Shown in pieces: positions 25,506-34,410 of a stretch of 64,000 bases of DNA; position 1 is the stretch's first letter; every line of letters starts with the position of its first letter. The translations under genes and the position numbers were made by a program. The stretch comes from DASYAE01 sp036501535 (GTDB taxonomy: Bacteria; Actinomycetota; Actinomycetes; Streptomycetales; Catenulisporaceae). The stretch spans positions 17,995-81,994 of the forward strand of contig DASYAE010000228.1 of NCBI GenBank assembly GCA_036501535.1. Reading direction: 5' to 3'. The notes below the pieces were generated by a model, which was not told where the DNA came from, did no database searches, and saw nothing but the letters and a program-made list of their open reading frames with translations.

Positions 25506-27680
25506 GTGGGTCCGGACATGCGCCTGAAGCTGCTGAGCGACCGGCCGGTGGCGGCGGACGGCCAGACGGACCTGCTGGACCGGGCCGCGGAGGCGCAGAA
25601 GCTGGCCGACCTGGTGGGCGCGTCGCGCTCGTCCGCGCCGTTCACCCTCGCCGTCTACGCCGACTGGGGAATGGGGAAAAGCAGCCTGCTGCTCCAGATG
25701 GCCGAGCGGCTCGCCGCCCAGCCGGACATCGAGGTGGTGTGGTTCAACGCCTGGACGGCGGACGCGGAGGGCAGCCTCGAGGTACTGGTCAAGTCAGTGC
25801 TCGATCGCCTGGACGCGCGTTCGCTGCGCCGGCTTGCGCGGGCCGTGTCCGGCGACTCGGCGGCCGCCTCGTGGAGCCGGGTGCTGGCCCGCGGGCTGGC
25901 CGGCACGCTGCGGCTGCACCATCTCGTGGACGGGATCTGGGACCGGCTGGCGATCGACGCGCGCACGCGCAACAACGCGCACGCGCTGCTGCGCAAGGCG
26001 CTGGAGGACTGGACCGGATCGGATGCCGCGAGTCGGCCGCGGCGCACGATCGTGGTGATCGTGGACGACCTGGACCGCTGCCCTCCGGAGACGATCCGGG
26101 CGGTGAGCTCGGCGATGAAGCAGTACTTGAACATCGCCGGCCTGGTCTTCGTGCTCGGCTGCGACCGAGCGGTGGTCGAGGCCGCGGTGACGGGTTCCGG
26201 GGCGGTCGGGGGACGCAGGTTCCTGGAGAAGATCATCCAGGCGGCGTACGAGGTCCCGGCTCCGACAGACGACCAGGTCGCCTCGCTGATCGAGGGATAC
26301 GCGACGGCGGCCGGCGCAGGCTCGTTGTTCGACGGCGCGGTCGCGCAGGCGTTGTCCGAGCACGCGGGGCGCAACCCGCGCCGGATCAAGCAGCTGATCA
26401 ACCGGTTCGTGATCGCGTACCAGCTCGACCCGGAATGGGCCGATCTCGGCGCGGACGCGCTGATCCGGGTGGTGCTGCTGCAGGACTTCTACCCCGGTTT
26501 CAACCGGCTGCTGGCGCAGGCCGCGGGCTTCGACCCGATCGAGGAGTTCGACGGCTACGCGGCCGTCGTCGAGGCGGCCGACCGGAGCGACGTCGGCGCC
26601 GGACCGCTGCCGGAGCGGGCCAGGCAGGCGCTGCAAGATCACCACCTGCCGGTGCAGGACGCGGTCTCGGCCGAGGCGGTGGGGCAGCTGGAGCGGGAGC
26701 TGCCGGAGGAGTTCCCGGCGCTGGCCCGGGACCGGACCTTCGTCGCGCTGCTGACCGATCTGATCCGATTGCCGACCTTCGGGAAGCTGAGATTCAAGCT
26801 CCAGCACAGCCCGCGCGCGGCGACAGCGCTCTCTGCGTTGCCCGCGACGGACGCCGAGAGCGAGCCGGTCACCGTGCCGACCGGGCCCGCGGGCATGAAG
26901 GTGCTGCGCCTGAGCCCGCGGCCGACGGAGTCCCTGGACTGGCTCGGTGCGCGGATGACAGTGGTCTCGACGCTGGGGGAGGCTCTGGAGCGGCTGGCCG
27001 CGGATCGGCCCGACGTGGTCGTCTCGAACCTGTCCCGCGAGAACCGCAAAGAGGGCGGGTTCGACGACGTCGCCGCGATCCGGGCCGCCGGGTATGAGGG
27101 CCCTGTGATCTTCGACACCGGTTATGTGACCCCGGCGCGGCGCGAGCGGGCTGAGGCGCTCCAGGCCTGGATCACGGCCGACCCGGCAGAGCTCGCCGGA
27201 TGGCTCAGAGGGCTGCGATCGAAAGTGCGGCCCGCATCGCAGGCCTCTGTCCCGGTCGGGGCTCCCGTGCCGAAGCCGCGTCCGGCGACCGCCACGACCG
27301 CCGACGCAGCCACCGGCGAAGACGAATACACGCTGCTGGACCGCAGCGCCCGGCGCTACTTCGACGTCGGCGACCTCGACCGGGCCGAGCAGCGCTGGGA
27401 CACCGCCGCGATGGTCGCGCGCATCGCCGGGGATGTCACCGCCTCGCTGCGGGCCGAGCTGATGAAAGGCCGGATCGCGATGCTGAAGCGGCGTTTCCCG
27501 CTGGCGATCGACCGGTTCGAATACGTGCTCGCGGACGACGCGCGCGGGGGCCTCGAACCGGCTCTGGTCGTCCAGCTGTATCAGGACCTGGCGAACGCTT
27601 ACGCGGCGGTCGGCGACGCGGAGCACGCGGCGAACGCGGCCAGCGCCGCGATCGCGCTGCGCGAGCCGCCCGAGGCGTGA
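25506..27680 (+). CDS. KAP-family P-loop NTPase fused to receiver-like and TPR-like regions
   Basis: A 724-residue protein. Residues 1-300 form a KAP-type NTPase: Walker A WGMGKSSLLLQM (about 54-65) and Walker B VVIVDDLDRCPP (about 183-194), then LVFVLGCDR and NPRRIKQLINRF. No membrane segments interrupt the domain, unlike many KAP proteins. Residues about 465-570 look like a receiver-type fold (PDVVVSNLSRE, then GPVIFDTGY, then a WITADPAELAGWL end) in which the usual phospho-Asp is replaced by Ser-Asn. Residues 608-720 look like TPR helices. Such layouts occur in signalling and conflict NTPases; the function here is unknown. GTG 25506 is chosen because GAGGG lies nine bases upstream; a TTG 54 bases earlier is possible. 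Confidence 0.75.
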   Translation: MGPDMRLKLLSDRPVAADGQTDLLDRAAEAQKLADLVGASRSSAPFTLAVYADWGMGKSSLLLQMAERLAAQPDIEVVWFNAWTADAEGSLEVLVKSVLDRLDARSLRRLARAVSGDSAAASWSRVLARGLAGTLRLHHLVDGIWDRLAIDARTRNNAHALLRKALEDWTGSDAASRPRRTIVVIVDDLDRCPPETIRAVSSAMKQYLNIAGLVFVLGCDRAVVEAAVTGSGAVGGRRFLEKIIQAAYEVPAPTDDQVASLIEGYATAAGAGSLFDGAVAQALSEHAGRNPRRIKQLINRFVIAYQLDPEWADLGADALIRVVLLQDFYPGFNRLLAQAAGFDPIEEFDGYAAVVEAADRSDVGAGPLPERARQALQDHHLPVQDAVSAEAVGQLERELPEEFPALARDRTFVALLTDLIRLPTFGKLRFKLQHSPRAATALSALPATDAESEPVTVPTGPAGMKVLRLSPRPTESLDWLGARMTVVSTLGEALERLAADRPDVVVSNLSRENRKEGGFDDVAAIRAAGYEGPVIFDTGYVTPARRERAEALQAWITADPAELAGWLRGLRSKVRPASQASVPVGAPVPKPRPATATTADAATGEDEYTLLDRSARRYFDVGDLDRAEQRWDTAAMVARIAGDVTASLRAELMKGRIAMLKRRFPLAIDRFEYVLADDARGGLEPALVVQLYQDLANAYAAVGDAEHAANAASAAIALREPPEA

Positions 27681-27689
27681 CCCGGCTCC

Positions 27690-27725
27690 GTCAACTGCCC
27701 CGTCAACTGCCCTGTCAGCTGCCGC
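27690..27725. repeat. Three 12-base tandem repeats containing the livM stop
   Basis: GTCAACTGCCCC, GTCAACTGCCCT and GTCAGCTGCCGC run head to tail from 27690. The stop codon of livM on the minus strand (27715-27717) is the TCA in the third unit. The KAP gene ends nine bases before the first unit. Confidence 0.8.
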
Positions 27726-28764
27726 GTCCATTCGTCAGGCCGCGCACGGTGTAGCCGACCGGGAACAGGCTCAGTGACGTCCTACTGCGCACCAGCCCCC
27801 ACAGGCCGCGCGGCAGCCAGACCGCGGCGGCCACGGCCATCGCGCCGAGGAGGATCAGGTACCAGACGCCGCTGCTGGAGAACAGCTGCTGGATGACCGT
27901 GAAGACGGCCGCGCCGAGGACCGGGCCCTCGATCGTGCCGATGCCGCCGATGACCGTGATGAAGATCATGTACGCGGTCCACTGCACACTGAAGATCGAG
28001 TCCGGGGCCACGTTCAGCTGGCTGACCAGCAGCATTCCCCCGGCCGCGCCGCAGCCGGCGGCGGCGACGAGGTAGGCGGCGCGCTTGGCCCGGGTCACCG
28101 CGACCCCGGCGGCGTGCGCGGCGGTCTCGTCGTCCCGGACCGCGGTCAGCGCGAGGCCGAGGCGGCCGCGCAGCAGCAGGTAGCAGGCCGCGATCGAGGC
28201 GGCGGCGACGGCGAGCCCGACCCAGTAGGTGATCGCCTCGCGCATCACCGGACTGAAGCCGGACAGCGTGGTCAGCGCCTCGCCGGAGCCCGCGCCGAGC
28301 GAGTTGTCCTGCGCGATCGCCAGATGGTAGACCTCTGCGATGACCCAGGTGCCCACGGCGAAGTAGTCGCCGCGCAGCCGGAACGCCAGCAGCGAGGTGG
28401 GCACCGCGATCACGGCGCAGGCCACGGCGGCGAGCGCGACGCCGACGAAGGGCTGCACGCCCCAGTCGGAGAACTGGAGCACCGCGTAGGCGCCGAGCCC
28501 GACATAGGCCTGCTGGCCGACCGAGACCAGGCCGGCGTATCCGGCCAGCAGGTTCCACATCGAGGCCATGGCAACCAGCGTGAAGAATGTGACCAGCGTC
28601 TGCGTCGTGCCGGTGTAGAGCATGAACGGCAGATAGGCGAACACGGCGATCGCGGCCGCGGAGCCGACGCCGGACCACAGCGCCGCGCGCCCGCCGCGCG
28701 AGACGGTGGGCGGGGGCGCGGCCGGGGCGGCCGGGGCGGCGGTCACGGCCTCGTCGGCGGTCAT
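27715..28764 (-). CDS. livM: Branched-chain-type ABC importer permease LivM
   Basis: A 349-residue permease with about nine membrane segments. The family motif is visible around MWNLLAGYAGLVSVGQQAYVGLGAY (residues about 67-91) and the coupling region GLALTAVRDDETAAHAAGV (about 208-226), followed by the VIGGIGTIEGPVLGA block. LivM pairs with LivH to form the channel. The N-terminal 30 residues are Ala/Pro-rich. The ATG (28764) has AGGAGG six bases upstream and overlaps the livH stop by four bases. It is the last gene of the transporter operon. Confidence 0.92.
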   Translation of the reverse strand: MTADEAVTAAPAAPAAPPPTVSRGGRAALWSGVGSAAAIAVFAYLPFMLYTGTTQTLVTFFTLVAMASMWNLLAGYAGLVSVGQQAYVGLGAYAVLQFSDWGVQPFVGVALAAVACAVIAVPTSLLAFRLRGDYFAVGTWVIAEVYHLAIAQDNSLGAGSGEALTTLSGFSPVMREAITYWVGLAVAAASIAACYLLLRGRLGLALTAVRDDETAAHAAGVAVTRAKRAAYLVAAAGCGAAGGMLLVSQLNVAPDSIFSVQWTAYMIFITVIGGIGTIEGPVLGAAVFTVIQQLFSSSGVWYLILLGAMAVAAAVWLPRGLWGLVRSRTSLSLFPVGYTVRGLTNGRGS

Positions 28765-29630
28765 GCGATCCTCCTGGCGGGAAAGAGCCCCTGCGGCCGG
28801 AAGGCGAGCACGGCCAGGAACACGACGTGCCCGGCCAGCAGCGCGTACGCCGGGTTCCACTGCCCGCCGAGGTCCTGGGCCAGGCCGAGCACCATGCCGC
28901 CGGCCAGGGTGCCCCACAGCGAGCCGAGGCCGCCGATCACCACGGCCTCGAAGGCGAACAGCAGCTGGGTCGGCCCGATGGTGGGGTCGAACGAGGAGCG
29001 CATGGCGAACATCAGGCCGGCCAGCGCGACGGTGCCGAAGGCGAGCCCGGCGGCGATGCCGTAGATGTGGCGGGTGTCCGCCCCGGCCAGCGCGGCGGCG
29101 CCCGGGTCGTCCGCGGCGGCGCGCAGCATCCGGCCGGTGCGGGTGCGTCTGAGGAACAGCTGCAGGGCACTGAGGACGACGACGGCCAGGGCGAAGGTGA
29201 TCAGCGCGAGCCAGGAGACGCTGATGTCGCTGCCGACCCGCAGCGAGGCGGAGACCAGCGAGCCGGGGTTCAGCGCCTTGGTGTCGGCCGAGTAGCCCTG
29301 CTGCAGCGCGTTCTCGATGATGACCGACAGGCCGAAGGTGGCCAGCAGGGTGGCCAGCGGCCCGGTGGCCAGGGCGCGCTGGATGAGCCCGCGCTGCACG
29401 AAGTATCCGAACACTGCGAAGAGCGGGACCACCAGCAGGGTGGCGCCGAGCGTGCCGAGCGCGGTCGCGGTCGCCGCCGAGTAGGCGAGGTACGCGGCCA
29501 GCACGGCGAAGTCGCCGTGGGCCAGGTTGACGATGCGCATCACGCCGAACATCAGCGAGAGGCCGCACGCGAACAGGGCGTAGAGCCCGCCCAGCAGCAG
29601 CCCCTGCACGACGGCGTCGACCCAGATCAC
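28761..29630 (-). CDS. livH: Branched-chain-type ABC importer permease LivH
   Basis: A 289-residue permease with about eight membrane helices. The signature at the start, VVQGLLLGGLYALFACGLSLMFGVMRIVNLAHGD, and the RRTRTGRMLRAAADDPGAAAL coupling region and GGLGSLWGTLAGG block are classic for LivH. The GTG at 29630 overlaps the livF stop (GTGA), so translation is coupled. It forms the membrane channel with LivM; substrate class (amino acids, amides or aromatic acids) cannot be set by the permease alone. Confidence 0.92.
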   Translation of the reverse strand: MIWVDAVVQGLLLGGLYALFACGLSLMFGVMRIVNLAHGDFAVLAAYLAYSAATATALGTLGATLLVVPLFAVFGYFVQRGLIQRALATGPLATLLATFGLSVIIENALQQGYSADTKALNPGSLVSASLRVGSDISVSWLALITFALAVVVLSALQLFLRRTRTGRMLRAAADDPGAAALAGADTRHIYGIAAGLAFGTVALAGLMFAMRSSFDPTIGPTQLLFAFEAVVIGGLGSLWGTLAGGMVLGLAQDLGGQWNPAYALLAGHVVFLAVLAFRPQGLFPARRIA

Positions 29631-30358
29631 GAGGCGCCTCCCGGTGCGGCGGACAGTCCGAAGTAGGCCTGCTCGACCTGCTGCGCGGTCAGCTCCGCGG
29701 GCGGCCCGGCCAGCGCGACCCGGCCGGCGAGCAGACAGTGCACCTGGTCGGCGGCCCGCATCGCCTGGCCGACGTCCTGCTCGACCAGCAGGATGCTGGT
29801 GCCCTCGGCCAGGATCGCGGGCAGCTGGGCGTAGATGCGGTCGCGCACCGCCGGGGCCAGGCCGAGGGAGAGCTCGTCGAGCAGCAGCAGGCGCGGATTG
29901 CCCATCAGCGCGCGGCCGATCGCAACGGCCTGCTGCTCGCCGCCGGACAGCCGCGCCGCGGGCTGTCCGGCGCGCTCGCGCATCCACGGGAACAGGCCGA
30001 GCACGCGGTTCTCGTCCCACGGGCCGGGCCGGCGCCGGTACGCGCCGGTCAGCAGGTTCTCCCGGACGGTGAGCGAGGGGAAGAGCCGGCGGCCCTCGGG
30101 GACGAGGCAGACGCCCGCGGCGACCCGCTGGTGCGCGGGCAGGCGCGTGATGTCCCGGCCGGCGAAGTAGATCCAGCCCTCGGCCGGGCGCAGCGTGCCG
30201 GCGATGGCGCCCATCAGGGTGCTCTTGCCGGCGCCGTTCGCGCCGATGACGGCGACGGTCTCGCCCTCGGCGACATCGAGCTCGATCTCGCGCAGCGCGC
30301 ACAGCTGGCCGTGGTAGACCGTCAGGCCGCTGATGCTGAGCAGGGGCTCGCCGGTCAC
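29627..30358 (-). CDS. livF: Branched-chain-type ABC importer ATPase LivF
   Basis: A 243-residue ABC ATPase. Walker A GANGAGKST (about 38-46), Q-region VPEGRRLFPSLTVRENL (about 86), signature LSGGEQQAVAIGRAL (about 137), Walker B LLLLDELSLGL (about 159) and the His-loop region LVEQDVGQAM, where LivF proteins typically have this LVEQ form. It begins with a GTG that overlaps the livG stop and ends overlapping livH. Confidence 0.93.
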   Translation of the reverse strand: MTGEPLLSISGLTVYHGQLCALREIELDVAEGETVAVIGANGAGKSTLMGAIAGTLRPAEGWIYFAGRDITRLPAHQRVAAGVCLVPEGRRLFPSLTVRENLLTGAYRRRPGPWDENRVLGLFPWMRERAGQPAARLSGGEQQAVAIGRALMGNPRLLLLDELSLGLAPAVRDRIYAQLPAILAEGTSILLVEQDVGQAMRAADQVHCLLAGRVALAGPPAELTAQQVEQAYFGLSAAPGGAS

Positions 30359-31170
30359 GCGTCCGCCCTCTCCGGGTCAATGCCCAGATACGCCTCGCGG
30401 ACCGCGGGGTCGGCCAGCACCTCGTGCGGCGGGCCGTCGGCCAGGATCCGGCCGGCCGCCAGGCACAGCAGGCGGCTGACGCTGCGGGTCAGCGCGTGCA
30501 CGACGTGCTCGATCCACAACACCGTCAGGCCCCTGTCCCGCAGCACGGAGACGATGCCGAGCAGCTCGTCGACCTCCGGGTCGGTCAGCCCGCCGGCCAC
30601 CTCGTCGAGCAGCAGCAGCCGGGGGCCGGTGGCCAGCGCGCGGGCCAGCTCCAGGCGCTTGCGCGGCAGCAGGGTCAGCCGGCCCGCGGGCACGTTCGCC
30701 TGCTGCAGCAGGCCGGTCAGCGAGAGCGCGCCGAGGGCGGCGTCGCGGGCCGCGCCGTCGTCCGCGCGCCGGCCGCCGGGCCGGGCGCCGTGCACCGCGG
30801 CGGTCAGCACGTTCTCGAACACGGTCATGTGGCCGAACGGCCGGGGCACCTGGTAGGTGCGGCCGATGCCGAGCCGGGCCCGGTCCGCCGGCCCGACCCC
30901 GGCCAGCGGCCGGCCGGCGAACGCGACCGTCCCGGCGTCCGGGGCCAGCTCGCCGGACAGCAGCGCGAACAGGCTGGTCTTGCCGGCGCCGTTGGGCCCG
31001 ACGATGCCGACCGCCTCCCCCTCGGCGACCTCGAGGCTCAGCTCCTCGGCCACCACGACCCGGCCGAACCGCTTGTCCACCCGGTCGAGGACGAGCAGCG
31101 GCGCCGGCCGTGGACCGGGGGGCGCGTCGTTCGGCGCTTCGTCGGGCGCTGCGTTCGCCGCTTCGTCCAT
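30355..31170 (-). CDS. livG: Branched-chain-type ABC importer ATPase LivG
   Basis: A 271-residue ABC ATPase. Walker A GPNGAGKTS (about 59-67), RLGIGRTYQVPRPFGHMTVFENV Q-loop region, Walker B LLLLDEVAGGL and the H-loop in LWIEHVVHAL, all LivG-like. The expected signature LSxGQ is altered to RLTLLPRKRLELARALA, so the usual LSGGQ serine-glycine motif is not obvious; LivG proteins normally read LPYGxQRRLEIARAL. ATG 31170 begins eight bases after the livK stop. The first 28 residues are an acidic/Pro extension. Confidence 0.9.
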   Translation of the reverse strand: MDEAANAAPDEAPNDAPPGPRPAPLLVLDRVDKRFGRVVVAEELSLEVAEGEAVGIVGPNGAGKTSLFALLSGELAPDAGTVAFAGRPLAGVGPADRARLGIGRTYQVPRPFGHMTVFENVLTAAVHGARPGGRRADDGAARDAALGALSLTGLLQQANVPAGRLTLLPRKRLELARALATGPRLLLLDEVAGGLTDPEVDELLGIVSVLRDRGLTVLWIEHVVHALTRSVSRLLCLAAGRILADGPPHEVLADPAVREAYLGIDPERADA

Positions 31171-31178
31171 GGCTCCGG

Positions 31179-32546
31179 CTAGGAATTCGTGGCCAGAAGG
31201 TCGCCGTTGACCGGCACGTCCGGGTTGTAGGTGTTGTCGACGATGTACATCTCCCAGGGCACGGTGGTGCCCGGCCGCCACTGCCCGCCGCAGATCTTCT
31301 GCAGCGCGATGCCCGGCTGGGGGCCGGCGGTGAAGTCGAGCGGGCCGCTGATCCCGTCGATCTTCATGGTCTTGAGCTGGTGCGCGACGTCCTCGTGGTC
31401 GGTCGGGTCGGAGGCGGTCTTCAGCGCCTGGAAGGCGATCTCGAACAGCGAGTAGACCGAGCCGATCGACTGCGTCCACTCCTGCCCGGTGGCCACGCTG
31501 AAGGCGTCGGAGAGCTGCTTGGCGGTGGTGCCGTCGAGCGAGGACTTGTACGGGTTGTACGGGCTCCACCACACGTCGGTGGAGATGTTGTTGCTCAGCA
31601 GGCCGAGCGAGACCGCTTCGCTGGGGAACAGCATGACCTTGGCGACGGTGGCCAGCTTGGGCTTGAAGCCCTGCTGGGCGGCCTGCTTCCAGAAGGTCTG
31701 GAAGTCCGGCGGGATCGGGCAGCAGGTGAACAGCTCGGCGCCGGACTGCTTGAAGGTGGCGATCTGGGAGCTGTAGTCGGTGGTGCCGTCGGGGTAGGCG
31801 GCCGGCGCGACCACGCTGTAGCCGGCGGGCTGCATGGCCGGCGGGAAGCCGGCCCGGAACGCGGCCGCGTCGGTGTCGTTCGGCCAGAGGCAGGCGACCG
31901 GGCCGGAGTCGAGGCCGATGCGCTGCCAGAGGTGGATGAACAGCTGGGTGAACTCCGCCATGCCGAAGAAGAACATGGTCGAGTACTTATACGACTGGCC
32001 GGCCTTCATTCCACGGCCGAAGAACCACGCCTCCCACGGCACGATGGTGGTGCAGTTGGGTATGCCGTTGGCCTCGCAGGCCTCGGAGACCGGGTTGGCG
32101 GTGTCCGGGGTGGCCGAGGCGACCACGATGTCCACCTGGTCCTGGTTGATCAGCTCCTGGGTGACCGCGGTGGCCCGGGTGGTGGTGGACTGGCTGTCCT
32201 TGACCACGATCTCGATCGAGCGGGTGGTGCCGTTCTTGGTGAAGCCCTTGCTCAGCAGCGGCTGCAGCCGCTTGATGATGAACGAGTCGCCGGTCGCGAA
32301 CGAGGCCAGCGAGCCGGTCTGGGGGCTGACATAGCCGATCTTCAGGACGCCGGACGAGCTCGACCCGCCGGAGCCCTTCAGACCCGAGGAGCAGGCCGTC
32401 AGCAGCGGCGCGGCGCCGAGCAGGGCGGCCCCGGCGCCGGCGGCGCGCAGCACGTCGCGCCGGGTCGGCGCGGGTCCGCGGCCCGGCGCCGGGCCGGTCG
32501 GCACGGCGCCGGGCCGGGCGTCGCGCTGGGTGGAGCTGTCAGTCAT
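31179..32546 (-). CDS. livK: Substrate-binding lipoprotein of the Liv-type importer (Tat lipoprotein)
   Basis: A 455-residue periplasmic-binding protein type 1 (Leu/Ile/Val family). The N-terminus has a twin-arginine signal (TRRDVLRAAGAGAALLGAAP) followed by a lipobox LTAC, so it is a Tat-exported lipoprotein. The ligand domain starts at about 65 with VLKIGYVSPQTGSLASFATG and holds VDIVVASATPDTANPVSEAC and other family blocks. Two Trp-rich stretches (PWEAWFF, WWSPYNPY) are unusual and hint at an aromatic or bulky ligand (inference). ATG 32546 has GGGAG upstream. It lies between the aldehyde dehydrogenase and livG. Confidence 0.9.
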   Translation of the reverse strand: MTDSSTQRDARPGAVPTGPAPGRGPAPTRRDVLRAAGAGAALLGAAPLLTACSSGLKGSGGSSSSGVLKIGYVSPQTGSLASFATGDSFIIKRLQPLLSKGFTKNGTTRSIEIVVKDSQSTTTRATAVTQELINQDQVDIVVASATPDTANPVSEACEANGIPNCTTIVPWEAWFFGRGMKAGQSYKYSTMFFFGMAEFTQLFIHLWQRIGLDSGPVACLWPNDTDAAAFRAGFPPAMQPAGYSVVAPAAYPDGTTDYSSQIATFKQSGAELFTCCPIPPDFQTFWKQAAQQGFKPKLATVAKVMLFPSEAVSLGLLSNNISTDVWWSPYNPYKSSLDGTTAKQLSDAFSVATGQEWTQSIGSVYSLFEIAFQALKTASDPTDHEDVAHQLKTMKIDGISGPLDFTAGPQPGIALQKICGGQWRPGTTVPWEMYIVDNTYNPDVPVNGDLLATNS

Positions 32547-32605
32547 CGAATGGCTCCCTTCCCGGGCTCGTTCCCGGGATCGCCCGGACGCTGCCGGTCC
32601 GGGCA

Positions 32606-34108
32606 TCAGAACGGATACGGGGCGATACGCGGCCGGACCGTGGTCCAGCGGGTCTCGGTGAAAGCCTCGATGTTAGCCCGCGCGCCGCCGAACCGTGAGC
32701 CGGTGCCGGAGGCCCCCACCCCGCCGAACGGGACATTCGCCTCGTCGTTGACGGTTTGGTCATTGATGTGTACGAGGCCTGTCGGAATGCGCGCGGCGAG
32801 TTCGAGCCCGCGCATCGGGTCCGAGGTCAGGATGCCGAGGGAGAGCCCGTACTCGCCGCCGGCCAGCCGCGCCGCCTCCTCGAAGCTGCCGAACCGGGCC
32901 ACCGGGGCGACCGGGCCGAACACCTCCTGGTCGAAGGCCGGGATCCCGGGCGCCGCGCCGGCCAGCACCGTCGGGCGGTAGAAGAGCTCTTCGTAGCTGC
33001 CGCCGGCGGCCAGCCTCGCGCCGGCGTCCACGCTGCTGGTGACCAGGCCGTGCACCCGGTCGCGCTGCCGCGCGTCGATCAGCGGGCCGAGCGCGACCTG
33101 GCCGGTCTTCGGGTCGCCGACCGGCAGCCCGTTCGCCTTCTCGGCCAGCGCCGCGGCGTAGTCCTCGTATATGGATTCGTGCACCAGGTGCCGGCCGGTG
33201 GTCATGCAGATCTGGCCCTGGTGCAGGAAGGAGCCCCAGGCGCCGGCCGAGACCGCGGCGCCGAGGTCGGCGTCGTCGAGCACGATCAGGGCGCTGTTGC
33301 CGCCGAGCTCGAGGTGCACGCGCTTGAGGTGCTCCGCGCCGAGCGCGCCGACCCGCCGGCCGGCCGCGGTGGACCCGGTGAACGAGACAACCCGTACACG
33401 GGGGTCGGTGATCACCGCCTCGCCGGCCTCGACGCCGCCGGGCAGCACGTGCAGCACGCCCTCCGGAAGGCCGGCCTCCTCGAAGATCCGGGCGAGCGCG
33501 ACGCCGCCGGACACGGCCGTGCGCGGGTCGGGCTTGAGCACGACCGCGTTGCCGAGCGCGAGGGCCGGGGCGACCGAGCGGGCGGCCAGGATCAGCGGGA
33601 AGTTGAACGGGCTGATGACCCCGACCACGCCGGCCGGGACGCGCTGGACCCAGCTCATCCGGGGCTCGGTCGAGGGCAGCAGCTCGCCGAGCGGCTGCGA
33701 GGGCAGCGCGGCGGCCTCGTGGAACTCCTGCAGCACCAAGCCGATCTCGAAGGCCGCCTTGGCCGGGACGGCGCCGCCCTCGCGGATGAGCCAGTGCTCG
33801 ATGTCGGCGCTGTGCGCTTCGAGCACGGCGGCGGCCCGGCGCAGCACGGCGGCCCGCTCGACGTGCGGGACGGCGGCCCAGGCCGGCTGCGCGGTGGCGG
33901 CGGTCTCGGCGCTGCGGGCCACGTCCGCGGCCGAGGCCGCGCCGACCCGGGCGAGCTCCGCGCCGGTCGCCGGCTCGACGACGGCGCTGGTGCCAGCCGG
34001 CGCGTCGGACCATCGGCCGGTGAAGAAGCGGCCCTGCCAGCGGGACGGATCCAGCAGGTCGGGCGGCACTGCGGGCTGCGGGGTGTCGGGCGAATCGACG
34101 GCTGTCAC
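32606..34108 (-). CDS. NAD(P)-dependent aldehyde dehydrogenase (benzaldehyde/vanillin type)
   Basis: A 500-residue ALDH superfamily enzyme that oxidises an aldehyde to the acid. Seen: GVVGVISPFNFPLILAARS (cofactor site, about 150), SFTGSTAAGRRVG, the catalytic Glu in LELGGNSALIVLDDADL (about 250) and the catalytic Cys in HQGQICMTTGRHLV (about 286). The HQGQICM wording is the form found in benzaldehyde and vanillin dehydrogenases. GTG 34108 has GGAGG six bases upstream. The gene heads the likely ALDH-livKGFHM transcript and faces the IclR regulator, suggesting import and oxidation of an aromatic compound (inference). Confidence 0.88.
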   Translation of the reverse strand: MTAVDSPDTPQPAVPPDLLDPSRWQGRFFTGRWSDAPAGTSAVVEPATGAELARVGAASAADVARSAETAATAQPAWAAVPHVERAAVLRRAAAVLEAHSADIEHWLIREGGAVPAKAAFEIGLVLQEFHEAAALPSQPLGELLPSTEPRMSWVQRVPAGVVGVISPFNFPLILAARSVAPALALGNAVVLKPDPRTAVSGGVALARIFEEAGLPEGVLHVLPGGVEAGEAVITDPRVRVVSFTGSTAAGRRVGALGAEHLKRVHLELGGNSALIVLDDADLGAAVSAGAWGSFLHQGQICMTTGRHLVHESIYEDYAAALAEKANGLPVGDPKTGQVALGPLIDARQRDRVHGLVTSSVDAGARLAAGGSYEELFYRPTVLAGAAPGIPAFDQEVFGPVAPVARFGSFEEAARLAGGEYGLSLGILTSDPMRGLELAARIPTGLVHINDQTVNDEANVPFGGVGASGTGSRFGGARANIEAFTETRWTTVRPRIAPYPF

Positions 34109-34410
34109 GGCTGGCCTCCGGTGACGCGGAATGCACGGATAGGGTGCGTCGGGTGCGGCAGGGCTCGGCACGCGGCTTTAGTGAGCTCTGTGCGCATCCC
34201 GAACTCTCGTGCTTTGCGCGAACATAGAACCCGGGCGCGGAGCAGTCAATGAACTGAGGCCCAATCTTGACCTGATCGGCTCGGCGGCGTTGACCTGGCG
34301 CACGGCGCGGGCCCGGACCTGGCGCGGCGCGGTTGACCGGACCGGCCGTCGGTCCTACCGTGGCTGTTCGGATCGCGAACAATTCCCGGGGGCGTGGACA
34401 GGAGGAGCCG
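34109..34410. promoter_or_regulatory. Divergent control region with an IclR-type palindrome
   Basis: This 302-base gap separates the aldehyde dehydrogenase and IclR genes and holds both promoters. A perfect palindrome TGTTCG-GATCG-CGAACA lies at 34365-34381, 30 bases before the IclR start, and a half-site CGAACA occurs at 34219-34224. PcaU/PobR-type IclR proteins bind such inverted repeats. No gene is seen in the gap. Confidence 0.55.
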
